A stretch of 64,000 bases of DNA from the NCBI GenBank assembly GCA_033961575.1, contig CM066738.1:69363478-69427477 (forward strand), read 5' to 3'. The translations under genes and the position numbers were made by a program. Shown one piece after another: positions 1 to 12,099 of this stretch; the first letter of the stretch is position 1; the number at the start of each line of letters is the position of its first letter. Source of the stretch: Aselliscus stoliczkanus (lineage: Eukaryota; Chordata; Mammalia; Chiroptera; Hipposideridae). The notes under the pieces were generated by a model that was not told the origin of the DNA, made no database searches, and was given only the letters and a program-made list of their open reading frames with translations.

Positions 1-2160
1 CTATCCTTGTCTTCATCTATTATAAAAATATTCTTAAAGTTCTTTTCTGTAGTTTAATAGAATGATGGGATTACAGAGAAGTTAAATAAAATAATGGGGA
101 ATGTAGCTTTCTGTTTTGGTATTACCTATCTCTAACATTGAAATTTTCCTTGTCCCCAGTTTCTAAAGTTAATATCTCCCTGATTGTGATTTTTGATGAA
201 TCTTTATGTAACTCTTCTATATCTGAACTTGAATTTTTCACTCAAACCTTTTATTTAAATTTAATGTCCTCAATGTAGGCTAGGCTTTTATGGTGTGGTT
301 ATGTAAATGTAAGTTTTCTGTGACATCTGTTGCCATATATCTGCAAATTACATCTTAAGAGTGTTAGAATTATTTTCCTCACTGTAATAGCTACGTAAGC
401 ATTATGAGACTGTTAAAAAAAAAAAAGGTTATTGACCAGAAACAGGCACCTTTGTCACCCACCATTCAAATTAAACCAACCATAGGTTTTTGTAGGTTAT
501 CTCAGAAGCAGTAGCTTATCAGAGTATGGTAAATGTCAGTTTTCCAGAAGACACGAGAAAATTTCAATGTTGCCATCTTACTGTGTGACCAAGACACATA
601 AAAATAATCATTTTTATTTCTGAAGTTTTAAGAGGAATGTTGGCAGAGTTTAAGTCAACCTTTTAGTTTAACCCATCTCTTTACAGCTGAATTGCCACCT
701 AACACTTCAATACAGAATTTTCTCCAGACAACTTTTTCTGATACTACTTATAATGTTGAAATCAAGCATCTGATCAAAATGGACTGCTTTGATATCTAAT
801 CTGTAATTCTTTTGTGTAGATAAAGGAATGTTCTGTAGGTATAATCAAGGAGACTGATCATAAGAAAAAAACTTCTTTATAGTTTGTTCCACCAGGATCT
901 AATTATGTAGCAGATGGGACCACACAGCACAGCTCACTGTCATTTGATGTAATTAATTTTAGGTATGTATGCAGTGAAAGTGAATGACAACAAATGGTAC
1001 AAAATCTTAGTTTGTATTCATATAGGGCACTGTCTATATGTTGCTCTCCCCTCTCATTCAGAACTCTTTAATTGAGTGCTTGCTGGTTTGGATGGTAATA
1101 GGACCTCAGAATAGCTTGTTGGGTTTAAATGCATAGGTGGTTTGTAATACGAGGATGTTATGGATGTTGATTGGAATCGAACATTTAAATTTAGAGAAAT
1201 GGTTAAACTGTAGAATAGGCAGAGTTTAAAAGCTATAATGACAATACCACCACCAAGACAAGTTCTACTGTATTTCCCCCACCCTGGCTTTAATTAGAGA
1301 CTAGTTCAGGGAACTAGTTTGAGGTGGAGGGGAAGGTCTTTTTCTATTCTCCCCTTCCCCCATCCTGTTCACCCTTTACCCTCCAACCTCTTACTCTCCT
1401 TCAAATCTCACTGAGAAATTATAGTCTTCACAGAGGCTTGGTTGCAGATGCCTGGAAAGTTTACACTGCAGAGAGTTGTTTTGTTTGGCATAGCTAATCA
1501 GGAGCCAGGCTGGAATTGCTCATAGCTGTCATTCAGGTTTTGTTTCAAAGTCCAAGGACCTGCTGGGAAAAACAAAAAGCTAATGAAAGCTGACTGTATT
1601 TAGGCCTCAAATCTGTGGAATCTGAAATGATGTCCTGACAGTGTATTCTTATTCTTCCACATTCTTGCTGTTACTAAGGTAACAGATTTTTAGAAGCTTC
1701 CCATCTTCATTGTCAAGTATTTGCTACACTTATTGTTGTTTTTCAGATTAGAGCAATTCAGATTATCTCCTTTTGAAATGAAGGGAAAGAGAAAATAATG
1801 GAAATAAAATGTCTGAATCAATTATTCTGAATGTTAGTAAAATCAGTTTTTTTCACAACACCCTAAAATCCTATAAATTCATAACACATATTAAAATTTA
1901 GAACAAGGTTAATTTCATCAGGTTTGTGAGTGCTGTGTGTGTGTAAATCCCATTTTCTTATAATGTAAAATAGTAAATATTCATATCATCACTAACAAAT
2001 ACATTTTATGGGGAAAAGACACATATTGAAACTCTGTCTATAAAATCTTCCTCCTTGAATAATAAACCAAATGATATAAAACACCAATGTGTTTAAATAG
2101 TTACCTGTAAGTGGGAAAATTAAGTAGCAGGAGAAGATGGGCTTTGATGAACATATTTAC
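1..2160. other. AT-rich non-coding sequence, no recognised gene
   Basis: I see no open frame of useful length, no exon-like segment and no young repeat here. The stretch carries short A or T runs and a pyrimidine-rich patch near 1330-1400. It could be intronic or intergenic; the window does not tell which. Confidence 0.5.
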
Positions 2161-2179
2161 TCCCAATATTGGTCTTTTT

Positions 2180-2290
2180 TTTTTTTTTTTTTTTTTGATT
2201 GCAGTGTTACTGACCCTTACATGTGGGACCCAAACCGGGGCTGCCGGCCTCCCAAGCCAGCGCTCAACCACTGCGCCACTTGGCTGGCCC
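2180..2290 (-). mobile_element. Short tRNA-derived SINE (type A)
   Basis: A poly-T run begins the copy on the plus strand and the tRNA-like head ends it, so it reads on the minus strand. The head carries A-box-like (GTGGCGCAGTGG) and B-box-like (GGTTTGGGTCC) pol III promoter motifs. An exact 15 bp target site duplication, AATATTGGTCTTTTT, lies at 2165-2179 and 2291-2305. The body stops at the segment ending CACTGC and runs straight into the A tail. Confidence 0.93.
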
Positions 2291-2305
2291 AATATTGGTC
2301 TTTTT

Positions 2306-3251
2306 AATATTTGTTTTTCCAGGATGTTTTGCCTTAGTGGATTTGCACTCATATAATCTGAAAATGCTGTTGTTTTGATAACCAGGAGACCGTTGGGTAT
2401 ATATTACCTGTGACTTGATAAATGATAAACAAAAGATAATTTTTTAGAGGCACAGTGTTCTTTGGGTACGCTTTAGATTTGAGAATTCCCAGGGATGCCC
2501 CTCAATTGTGTTATAACCTTTATGAATCTTGTCAAGGTATTGACTCATTGTAAGATGATACAGGTTTTTTTTTTTTATTCCACAAATTTAACAAATATAT
2601 TCATCAAGAACTCTTTCCTCTATGGCAATAACTGCATTATTGAAATGGTCTAGTTTTAGTACTGATCAGATCATGTTGCTCATTTCATATGAAGACAATA
2701 GAAGTCAACATTCATGGATATAAGATCTGGCTTAATTTTCTTCTGAGAAATATAAGAGAATGGGCAGATGGCTGACCAGAAAAGAACCAGTAAGGGTCTG
2801 GAAAAGAGGAGTGCAAAGTGTGTCAGGAGACCCTCATTTTAATTTCTGTATCTTTATTCATGCTAGCTTCCCAGCTTGAATTTTATCTTTTCTTCTCTCC
2901 ACCTGTCTAAATTCTGCATTTCTCAAGGTCCAGCTCAGGTCCTTCTTCATTCACTAAGCCCTCTTCAACTTCTGTTGCTGTCCAGAGAATAAGAGAGACA
3001 GTATCCTTAGCTGGGGTGACCACAGTATCTAAAGAATTGTGTTCAGATATGCTTTCTATATTTTCAGGAGCACAGTGATCAGGTTGGGGGAACTATGGAG
3101 AGAAATGGCATAAAGGGAATAGACAATTTGAAAGGGGCAAGTTTAATCCAAGAAGACTGAGACAAGATAAATGTCTTCAAGGGCTGAGATGTGGAATCAG
3201 ATTTACCCTAATTACCTTAAAGTTCTTAAAACTGTTAATATATCCTTAAAG
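2306..3251. other. Non-coding sequence with a possible L2 remnant
   Basis: No gene is seen. The part around 2870-2975 (text like CTCAGGTCCTTCTTCATTCA) resembles the 3' region of LINE-2, but only weakly. Confidence 0.35.
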
Positions 3252-3666
3252 CAGTGGTTTTCAAATTTTGCTCTGCAGAGTTGCAGGCATTCTGTAGCAT
3301 GCCTTGGGCTGCTAGGGGATGGAGGAGAAGGGGCCCTAGTGGACATGCTAAGGGCCCCTGCAGCTCCCAACAGAAGAGTTCCACTTTTTTTTTTTTTTTT
3401 TTTTTTTTTTTAGCTGAGCCATCCTGCCACCTGTTGGCAGCTCAACGGCAGCTCAGCTCAGGCTGGGCTTCGAACTGCTGTTATTCAGAGCTCAGCTCTC
3501 TCTTTAGTGAGCTCTTAACCAACTGAGCCACTCTGCCGACCCTAAGCATTCCACTTTTAACTGCAAGCTCCACTTATAAAAAAACTATCATATATTGGTT
3601 TGTGCCTAATATTTCTCTTAAAGACACACTGCACTGATTAGAAAACAAAGTTTTGAAAAATCACTG
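3252..3666. mobile_element. Old hAT-type DNA transposon, split by a SINE
   Basis: The ends are inverted: CAGTGGTTTTCAAA at 3252 and a matching end at 3652-3666 that reads CAGTGATTTTTCAAAA on the other strand. The CAGTG-type termini and the length without a transposase frame fit a non-autonomous hAT-Charlie relic. The 8 bp target duplication is no longer clear. A SINE (3388-3543) has inserted in it. Confidence 0.65.
3388..3543 (-). mobile_element. tRNA-derived SINE (type B, about 140 bp)
   Basis: Poly-T at the left and a tRNA-like head at the right place it on the minus strand. It contains the block for AGGTGGCAGGATGGCTCAGCT found in all type B copies here. The target duplication is imperfect, AAGAGTTCCACTTT at 3374-3387 and AAGCATTCCACTTT at 3544-3557. 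Confidence 0.9.
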
Positions 3667-6480
3667 CTGTATAGAATAATAAATAGATGAGAGTTTTGGT
3701 TCAACATAGGATAAAATGTTTTAGCAATAAGAAACTTTGAAAAATTAAATGGACTGCTTTGTGAAATGTGAGTTCCACATTAAATCAGAACTTAATGACC
3801 CTGACAAGGATGTTGGAAGATTTCTGCTTATGGGGAGAGGTTGCGTTTGATATCCCCTACCCCTCAGGTTTCCTATAATTCTAAGGTTGTATAGTTGGTT
3901 TCTTCTTTTATTGTTAGTATCGAATGATTTGATACTGTAAGCTCCACCTCCCCATTCAATCATTGGCTCCAGAGAGTAGCAATCATGTCTTCACTGCTTT
4001 TGGATTCTTCAGATCCCAGCATAGATGTAAGGGCTCAGTAAATGCCTGTTGATACAAGAAATAGCTGTAAGAAGCACATGCTTGATTGCATTATGACCTC
4101 TTCTAATTATAAAGGGTGATAAGGGAAAGTATTTGCAGGAATTTTTTCCCACTATTGCCTTTTGCCCTCCAGAAATAGTAGAAATGACGAAGGAGATTTA
4201 AGATAAAGCTTTGTTATTTTTTTTTTTTTGGCCAGGAGACCAGAATACTACTGTGACTGAAAAAGTGAACATGACCTCTCCCCTCTTCTCCTTCATACCA
4301 ATGCCCCCAACCCAGGAGTGCCTAACAGGTGAAACCTTGAATGGGGAAATCATGACTCTCTATACATATTGAGAAACTGAGACACAATAGAAAGGCAAAG
4401 TGAGGTTTCCAGGTATTCCAAGTGCAGATAGGGAAATGCAATATAAGAGGATTACGTCACCAGCCTGGACTTCAGGGTGTGGGGTTGTGGGGTGTGGTTT
4501 GCTTCAGGATTCAGTTGGTTCTGGTGTTGAGAACTGGAACTACAGAGTATGAATTACAGGAAAAATTTCCAGATACAAGATTGCAATCTGCTAATTGTGA
4601 TAGAATTGATAGGGCAGACAAGTGCTTGATGAGCACAGAATAATCTCAAGCATTCCTTTCACTCATAAGAGGTCTTTCATATTTCTTCCATTTGTACTGG
4701 GTAGAAAAGAGCACAGAGTTTCTTTCCCCCATCTCCTGGCACATTGCCTTGTGTCCAGTAGATACTCAAGGAATGCTTATTTAATTGAGCTGAATTTTAT
4801 TAATGGGACCTTTAGAGCCAATTACCAATTATAGTCATCATTGCTGGTGATAATAGTCATCATTGCTTGAAGTCTCCTCTATACTTCCGCAAGCTCAGGA
4901 AAGTTAAGGGATGGATGACAAGTTTCATGATGTCAATATCTTACAGTTCAAATGGGGAAACTGGTTACATATGAAAACACAAACAGTCTTGTGAAAGATC
5001 TCTGTCCAAGTTGTTCATTGATGGTAAATGAGTAGGGGAATGCCTGGAGCCAGTGATAATGCCAGCAGTAAGGAATCCTTGCCATACTCCCAGAAAGAGG
5101 GGTGCCTTCTTTAGGTGAGTATTTATAAATCTTAAGTATGTGTGCTGTAATACCTGAGTAACTGCTGGGGTGAAGATGTCATAAACAGACAGATGGGGAA
5201 GGGCTCTCAAAAACAGCGTAATCCTTGTGCCTGTGTTATTAATGGAGAGGAAATTGGAGGCCTGGAGATACTTAAAGAGCCAGGACTAGAACATAGGTTA
5301 TTTGATTCCCAAGATTCATAATGGTGAGAACATATCTTTATTCATTCTGTAATTTTTCAAAATGTTTGGGAATGGCCTTCTCAAAACTGTTTGAAACTTG
5401 GGGATTATGCAAGTTTCTGAAAACTGTTAATATATCCTTAAAGCTGCTAAACATATCTTAGGTCCTTAGGTAATAGGAAGGCGCTGAAAGTATTAAGATC
5501 ATTGCAGAGCTGCTCATGTAATATACAAGATAACATCAAAATACCTTAGGCAACAAGTATCTTATGATAACATGGATGAAAATAGAATAGAAAGCCTATG
5601 TAAAAAATTTAAGACAAGACAAATGACTTGGAAATTGTGTATATAAAAAAATAAGTATTATTTAAACATATTGAAGCATATTGGAGACATTTTTTAACTC
5701 ATTTAACAGACTATGTTACTTTTAAGGGATTTAATAAACCTTAATAGAATGTACATATTTACATGATCCTTAAAATGTCAATCAATCAACATAGCTGAGT
5801 TATGCTGGGAAGCTCCAGAGATCAGAAATAGGATCAGGATAAAAGTTTCACAGAGGAAGATTTAATTATATAACAAAAAAGAACTTAAAACATATTTTAC
5901 TTGTATAATTATTAAATATGCCAAAGACTCTTATAGTGAAAATTAGATCTTCTATCTCTGTCTCCCAGTCATCCCCACCCCTCATCTAGAGATAACCCCA
6001 GCTTCTTGGATATCCTTTCTGAAATATTCTGGGCATGCCTTAGAGAAGTATACTGAACATACTGTTTGGTACTTTGGCTTTTTACTCAGATGTATTTTGG
6101 ATATTGATATAAACCTTTTTGTTGACTGGTGCTCTTCAGCAGTGGAACACACTGTCTTGTGATGTAGCTGAGAAGTGTCACTCAAGTGTTCAATAAAGGC
6201 TGGAGTATTAGCTCTGAGGAATATCAAAGGGATTCCCATCCTGGGCAGGAGTTGGCAATAGGTGACTCCAGGGCTCTCTTTCTCAAATTCTACAATATAT
6301 TTAAGTGCCTACTAGGTGCTAAGCACTGTGGGGCAAAAAAGAAGCATAAGGAACTTACACTTTAGTAAGTTAGGAAGATAAGATATAGCTCATGTATAGA
6401 CCATCAGTGTAAATGTGAAAAATTCCATAAGACAAAATTAATGATATTGTAGAGCTCTATACAAATAATTGTTGAATAAA
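3667..6480. other. Non-coding sequence with weak L2/MIR remnants
   Basis: No gene is recognised. Segments at 3965-4062 and 4690-4795 end in text like CAGTAAATGCCTGTTGA and resemble LINE-2 3' ends. About 5225-5310 resembles the core of a MIR. The stretch 6270-6400 begins like an ancient mammalian repeat (GTGCCTACTAGGTGCTAAGC). All of these are old and low confidence. Confidence 0.35.
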
Positions 6481-6625
6481 GGGACGGCCGAGTGGCTCAG
6501 TTAGTTAAGAGCTCGCTCAAGAGTGCGAGCAGAGTTCTGAGCAACAGCTGTTTGAGGCCAGCCTGAGCTGAGTTGCCGCTGAGCTGCCAACAGGTGGCAG
6601 GATGGCTCAGCTAAAAAAAAAAAAT
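6481..6625 (+). mobile_element. tRNA-derived SINE (type B)
   Basis: A plus-strand copy with head GGACGGCCGAGTGGCTCAG, an A box at TGGCTCAGTTAGTTAAG, a degraded B box, and the GCCAACAGGTGGCAGG block before the A tail. The target duplication AATAATTGTTGAATAA is exact (6464-6479 and 6626-6641). Confidence 0.94.
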
Positions 6626-6641
6626 AATAATTGTTGAATAA

Positions 6642-8904
6642 GCCAGGTAGATTACAGTAAATACTATGAGTTAAGTGAAGGGTGGAGAAATCTAAGGAAA
6701 CTTTACTTAGGAGGTGAGACTGCATCTAATCTTTGAAGAACTGAATTTTGATTAATAGGGAAGAGGTAAGGAGAGCAGTCTGGCACTTAGGTACACTGAA
6801 TGTGAATACAGGGACAGTGGGAGAACAGTATGAAAGTGGTGGAAATAAGTTGATAAGGCATATAGCTGTTGAGTTGAGGCCATGTTATGGAGTAGGTGAG
6901 TTCCAGGCTGTGAAGTACAGCCTACATTTAGTGAGTAAGAAGGGCCCACTGAAAGTTTCTGAACAGGAACGTGACAATGTTGTATTGTAGAAAGTTGAAT
7001 CTAAGCTATTGTATGAATATGAACTCAGGATAAACTGGACCTCAATATCAGTATTGGCAATAAAAGAGAGAGACTCAAAAAAGAAAATGAAAAGATACAT
7101 GTGATTGCTGATTGAATTTTTAAGTCAAGGGAAAGGAATGAAAGATTGATGACTCTGTGTTTTCAAGCCTAATTACCTGGGAGAAAAATGGTACCATTAA
7201 CAGAAATAGGGAAAACAGTTAATTGGTGTTTTGGGGAGAGAAGTGATGAATTTGAGTTTAGATTAAGGTTGACATGATGGGAGACATTCAGATAAAAAGT
7301 GTCCAGTTCAAAGAGTGGAACTAAAGAAAGCTCTGGAAAGAAATTAGAACTGTGGATGTCAATATCCACGACTCTGTTCTTTTAGGCCCTGATTGCCCCC
7401 TTCAGTGCTCCATCTTCTGATCAGACAAGGCAAGCTGTTTTCCTTTAGCTGAACTCACATCAGACTCAATTTAAGTGGGAGCCAATTGTTTTAGTAACAA
7501 AGTAATGTCCACGATAGGGAAATGTAAAAATGAGTATACTTTTATTATTTGACTCAGACATTACATTTCATCTCTATGAGATGTGTGTTTTATTGTACTG
7601 TGAATGACATTTATTTGAATCCCTGGATACTATTTCGGATTGTTTAATTCTGAAAAAGAGATCTAGAGTGAGTTTCCCTCTAATATAGTACTATTTATTG
7701 TTCTTGATAAATGTAGTTCTTGCATTTATGGGGTTTGAAATTCAGTAAACTAGTTTGTATTCTATGGCACATTGTACATACGTTCCTTTTTTTTTAAGCA
7801 GTTTTGAGATTGAAATATAATTATTTGAAACCTCTGTAACATCCCAAGGGAGAAAGTATATAATACTTCAGGGTGACGGATATGTTTTTTTGTCCTGAGG
7901 AACTGGTATGCATCTTCTCTGTTGATAAGAGAATGTACTGATAAAAGATCACTGTGTTCCCCTTTTTATTACCCTGGCTTCTCCGGAGCTACATTTCATG
8001 CTGAACTATGTATTTACTGGGTAGTATATTTGATTTCTTCTGTTTTCTAGGCCTGAATTTTCTTTTAAGATGCTATTACATGGTGTATCTCTCTTATTGT
8101 AAGCCAGTGCACATCCTGTTGGGTAAGCGAGAGGGTACAAATAAATTCAATTTATTATAACCATTAAATTGTTCCCAAGGAGTCAAGACTGTTGTCTTAG
8201 CACATGGGATAATTCCAAAGTCATAGTAGGTACTGGAAAAATGTGTTTTTAAATGAATGAAGCTCAACAAGTGTTCTGAAAAATAAGGGAGACTATTTGA
8301 GAGGGAAAACTAGAAATGCTATCTTAAAAGAAAAGGTAGTTATGCTAGACTATGAAATGAATAGGGTTTTGACAGGCTGGTGGGATTTGTAAAGAAAGGA
8401 ATCACATGAGCCGAGATGTTGAGGCAGAAAAATGGGGGCAGTGTCCTTGTAATGATGAACAATCCATTTTGGAGAAGCATGGGAAGGTGAATGGATTGGT
8501 GAGAGGGAAGCCTGTTAGGATTACCATCTCTGGCTTTACTTGCTCTTGTCTCTTTATATCTTGTCTGGGGTGAGGCTCCAGAATCCACAAGCCCTAGAGT
8601 TCACAGCGATGCCACCTACTCTTTTAGTGTCCTGTCTCGTCCTGCCCTTGACTCTTAGTCGTTGACTCTAATCCTTTACTTAAAACAACTTAGCTGTGAT
8701 ATTATTTTAAACTTGTTTAAAACCCAGAGTCCAAAGGCTGCTGGGCAACCTTAATTATTCTTTAGTTTACTCACCAGGAACCTGAACGTAAAGCACACTA
8801 CACCCATAGGAAGCAAACACCCGCCCCTCACAGACAATGGATTATTTCATTATTTCAAGTTGTATGGCTGAAATTTGAAGGTAATAAAAATAAATTTTGT
8901 ATTT
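6642..8904. other. Non-coding sequence, ancient repeat traces
   Basis: No gene is seen. The segments 6642-7010 and 8290-8590 have wording like an ancient mammalian interspersed repeat also seen at 15.4-15.8 kb and 52.1-52.9 kb, but I cannot name the family. The remainder looks unique. Confidence 0.35.
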
Positions 8905-9140
8905 ATTATATTAGATATATTATATTTGCTAAACACTATGTGTCAAACACTCTACTAAGTACTGTATATTGATTGCATCGTTTAATCCTTATCACCATCC
9001 TTAGCATACGCTATTATCTTTATTTTAGTAATGGGAAAAAAATGGACAAAAATTTAGTATCATTTATATTCACTAAGTGCCAGAGCTGGGATCTGAAAGT
9101 CGGCAGTCTGACTCCTGTGCCTGACTTTTAGCCAGTACAT
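8905..9140 (+). repeat. MIR (ancient tRNA-derived SINE)
   Basis: The order of blocks matches MIR: AACACTATGTGTCAAACACT, then TTTAATCCTTATCACCATCC, then the region around GTGCCAGAGCTGGGATCTGA and GCAGTCTGACTCC. It is strongly diverged, as expected for a pre-eutherian element. Confidence 0.75.
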
Positions 9141-9166
9141 TTTACTGATTTAAAGAAGCACATTAA

Positions 9167-9334
9167 GGGCAGCCAGTTAGTGCAGGTGGTTAGAGTGCAG
9201 GCTCATAACACCAAGGTTTCCGGTTCGATTCCCACATGGGCTGTGGAGCTGTGCCCTACACAACTAGATTGAAACAACTACTTGATTTGAAAATCATGGG
9301 TCCTGGAAAACACACTGTTCCCCAATAAAACTAA
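9167..9334 (+). mobile_element. tRNA-derived SINE (type E)
   Basis: Head GGGCAGCCAGTTAGTGCAGG, B box GGTTCGATTCC, then CACAACTAGATTGAAA, GGGTCCTGGAAAACACAC and a GTTCCCCAATAAAA tail. The same body recurs at 16150-16327. A second SINE inserted directly against its tail, so its own target duplication is hard to define. Confidence 0.85.
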
Positions 9335-9349
9335 GAAAGTGTGAAAGAT

Positions 9350-9816
9350 GGGCCGGCTGAGTGGTGTGTTGGTTAAGAGCTGGCTTGGGACACCAGCAGT
9401 CCAGGTTTGGATCCCACATATGAGCGCCAGTAACACTGCCCTCTATAGCTAAGATGGTGAACAATAACTCCACCTGGAGCTGGGCTGCTGTGAGTCCCCA
9501 GGGACAGCATAACTGCAGCCCCTGCTGCAGTGGGCTGCCATAAGCTACATTGAGTGGCCAGCAGCCAGCGTGAACGGCTGGCAGCTGGTGTGAGCTGCGA
9601 AGAGCCGCTGTGAGCAGCCATCCAGAGGCCCGCGACTGATCTGCCTCACCCGAGAAGAGCGCAATGATGATACCAACATGGGCCTGTGACGCAACGTCCT
9701 TCACAACTAGACTGAAGAACAAAAGGACAGCAACTTGTCTGTTCCCCTTCCCTTGTTCCCCAACACTGTTCCCCTCCCCCAATTCCCCAATAAAATCTTT
9801 TTTTTTTTAATAAAAG
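9350..9816 (+). mobile_element. Long composite SINE (type D)
   Basis: The head matches type A (GGGCCGGCTGAGTGG), with B box near GGTTTGGATCC. About 330 bp of body follow, containing AGCTAAGATGGTGAACAA, repeated GCAGCC/GTGAGC words, CAACTAGACTGAAGAACA and the tail CCCCAATAAAATC. The duplication is AAAGTGTGAAAGAT at 9336-9349 and a close match at 9817-9830. Open frames over this element (for example 9294-9782 on the minus strand) are by-products of its composition. Confidence 0.93.
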
Positions 9817-9830
9817 GAAGTGTGAGAGAT

Positions 9831-10282
9831 AAACATGTTCTATATTCAATAGATGAAGTCAAATAATTAAAAGTTATATTTCAAATTTCACTGAGTGGCT
9901 GTGGGTCCACTGAGGCCTTTATTTTGGCATGTCAATGTTTAAATAAAAAATTAACTTTAAATGCCTTTAATTGGGGCATGTACTCTTTTCATGCATATCC
10001 CATATCAGCCCAAATTTATGGCATTGGTGAATATGTTATGTTAATTCAGAATCCATTTATTATATTAGTTCAGAATGTAGCCCCAGTTGTGCAGGTCCCT
10101 GTTTGAAACAAGGAGACAGAAGAAGGGATGATGCTATCCATGCATGTCCCCTTTTATCAGGGCAGGAAAACCTTTCCCAGAAACCCCTGCAGTACTCTCC
10201 CCTTAGGTCTCCTTAGCTAGAACTGGACTGCTTGGCCATCCCTCACTGCAGGGAAGGCTACAAAGATGGGGAGCAGAATTTT
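9831..10282. other. Non-coding sequence, nothing recognised
   Basis: I see no gene or clear repeat between the two long SINEs. Confidence 0.4.
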
Positions 10283-10729
10283 CTTTTTTTTTTTTTTTTT
10301 TTTAAGATTTTATTGGGGAACTGAGTGAGGGGAACAGCGTTGGGCAACAAGGGAAGGGGAACAGACAAGTATGTTGCTGTCCTTTTGTTCTTCAGTCTAG
10401 TTGTGGAGGACATTGCTTCACTGGCCCAGGTTGGTATCATCATTGCGCTCTTCTCAGGTGAGGCGGATCGGTTGCCTGCCTCTGGATGGCCACTCACAGT
10501 GGCTCTTGGCAGCTCACACTGGCAGCCAGCTGCTCTCTCTGGCTGCCGGCCACTCACTGTAGCCTATCGCAGCTCACTGCAGCAGGGGCTGCAGCTATGC
10601 CGTCCCGGGGATTCACAGCAGTCCAGCTCCAGTGGGGAGCTGTTGTTCACCATCTTAACTGTACAGGGCAGTGTCATTGGCCCTCATGTAGGATCCGAAC
10701 AGGGGCTGCTGGTTCCCAAGCCAGCTCTT
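10283..10729 (-). mobile_element. Long SINE (type D), 3' part, split by L1 B1
   Basis: Poly-T followed by AAGATTTTATTGGGG marks the 3' end of a minus-strand type D SINE. The body continues to CCAAGCCAGCTCTT at 10716-10729, where an L1 begins. The remaining head resumes at 14039. The SINE flanks (AGCAGAATTTTC before, AGGAGGATTTTC after 14078) look like a worn target duplication. Confidence 0.93.
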
Positions 10730-11474
10730 TTTTTTTTTCCTATCTTTTTTTTTATTATTATTAGTTTCAGGTGTACAACACAATGCAATAGTTATACACT
10801 TTACCCCCCAAAGTGACAACCCCCCTCACCCAGTTCGCCACCCCACTCCCCCCCATATCATACATATCTATCACAACTCCCCTGACTCCCCTCCACAGTA
10901 TACTCCACATCCCGTGACCATCCACATATTCAGTTACATTTGGCATACAATAGTATACAACATCAGCTTCAGGTGTACAGTGCAGTGATCAAGCCTCTAC
11001 TCCATCCATGCAATGGTCTCCCTAACAAGACATGTGACTATCTGACATGCCACAAAATTTTTTACATTATTATATTCCCCGAACTGTGTTTCATATCCCT
11101 GCAGCAATATTGTAGTTGTCTATTTATGCTGTCTAATCACTTCCCCTTCTCCCTTATCCCCACCCCCCTCCCAGCTAGCAACCCTCAGTTTTTGCTGTAT
11201 ATCTACGAGTCTGTTTACTTTGATCGTTCACTTAGCTCTTCAGACTCCACACACAAGTGAGATCACATGGTACCTGTCCTTCTCTGACTGATGTATTTCT
11301 CGCAACATAATAGTCTCTTCACAACATTATCAATTACATTCCTAGAACTGCCCCCATATTCCTGCAGCAACATTGTAGTCCCACATACACTGTCCAAAAC
11401 CTTCCCCCTCTTCCTTTTCCCCACTCCCTCCCATCCAACAACCATCAGTTTTTCCTTTATATCTGCTTGATATG

Positions 11475-12080
11475 ACTTCAATCTTCTTAAATTTACTGAG
11501 ACTTGTTTTGTGGCCTAACATGGTCTATCTTGGAAAACGTCCCATGTGTACTTGAGAAGAATGTATATTCTGTTTTTTCAGGGTGAAATGCACTAAAAAT
11601 ATCAACAGAGTCCAGCTGGTCTAAAGTATCATTTAAGGCCCCTCTTTCTGTGTTGATTTTCTGTCTAAAGGGTCTGTCCATTGGTGACAATGGGGTGTTG
11701 AAGTCCCCTACTATGATAGTGTTACTGTTGATCTCTGTCTTTATGTCTGTCAAAATCTGTTATATGTAATTAGGAGTTCCTATGTTGGGTGCATAGATGT
11801 TTATTAGGGTTCTAGTGCCCTTCTTTGTCTTTTATTGTAATCATTTTAAAGTCTATATTGTCCAAAATAAATATTGGTACTCCAGCTTTTTTTCTCTCAT
11901 TGGCATTTGCATGAAATATCTTATTCCATCTGTAAACAGCATATACATGTATCCTATTTTCTTATCCACTCCGCCACTCTCTGTCTTTTGATTGGAGCAT
12001 TTAGCCCATTCACATTTAAAATGATTATTGATAGGTGCATATGTATTGCCATTTTGTTATTTGTATTCCTGGGTTAGCTT
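11475..12080 (-). pseudogene. LINE-1 ORF2 N-terminal endonuclease remnant (B1)
   Basis: On the minus strand the open piece at 11493-11753 holds the apurinic-type endonuclease words NTIIVGDFNT, PLSPMDRPFRQKIN, LNDTLDQLDSVDIF and FSKIDHV. The active-site region from SDHNA onward is missing, because the sequence passes into a 3' UTR block after a text equal to TGCTTGATATGA on the plus strand. Compared with element A (45.3-46.2 kb), two further short blocks of about 35-45 bp are missing near 11810 and 11930. The same two blocks are missing in B2. The remnant cannot be a working endonuclease. Confidence 0.88.
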
Positions 12081-12099
12081 GTTTACCCCTTTCTTTTGT

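Noticed and set aside
9294..10816. Open frames of 160-163 codons over the long SINEs (also 33771-34187 and 39709-40083)
   Set aside because: They translate the type D SINE body. The same protein-like text recurs wherever the SINE occurs, on whichever strand, and is explained by SINE composition.
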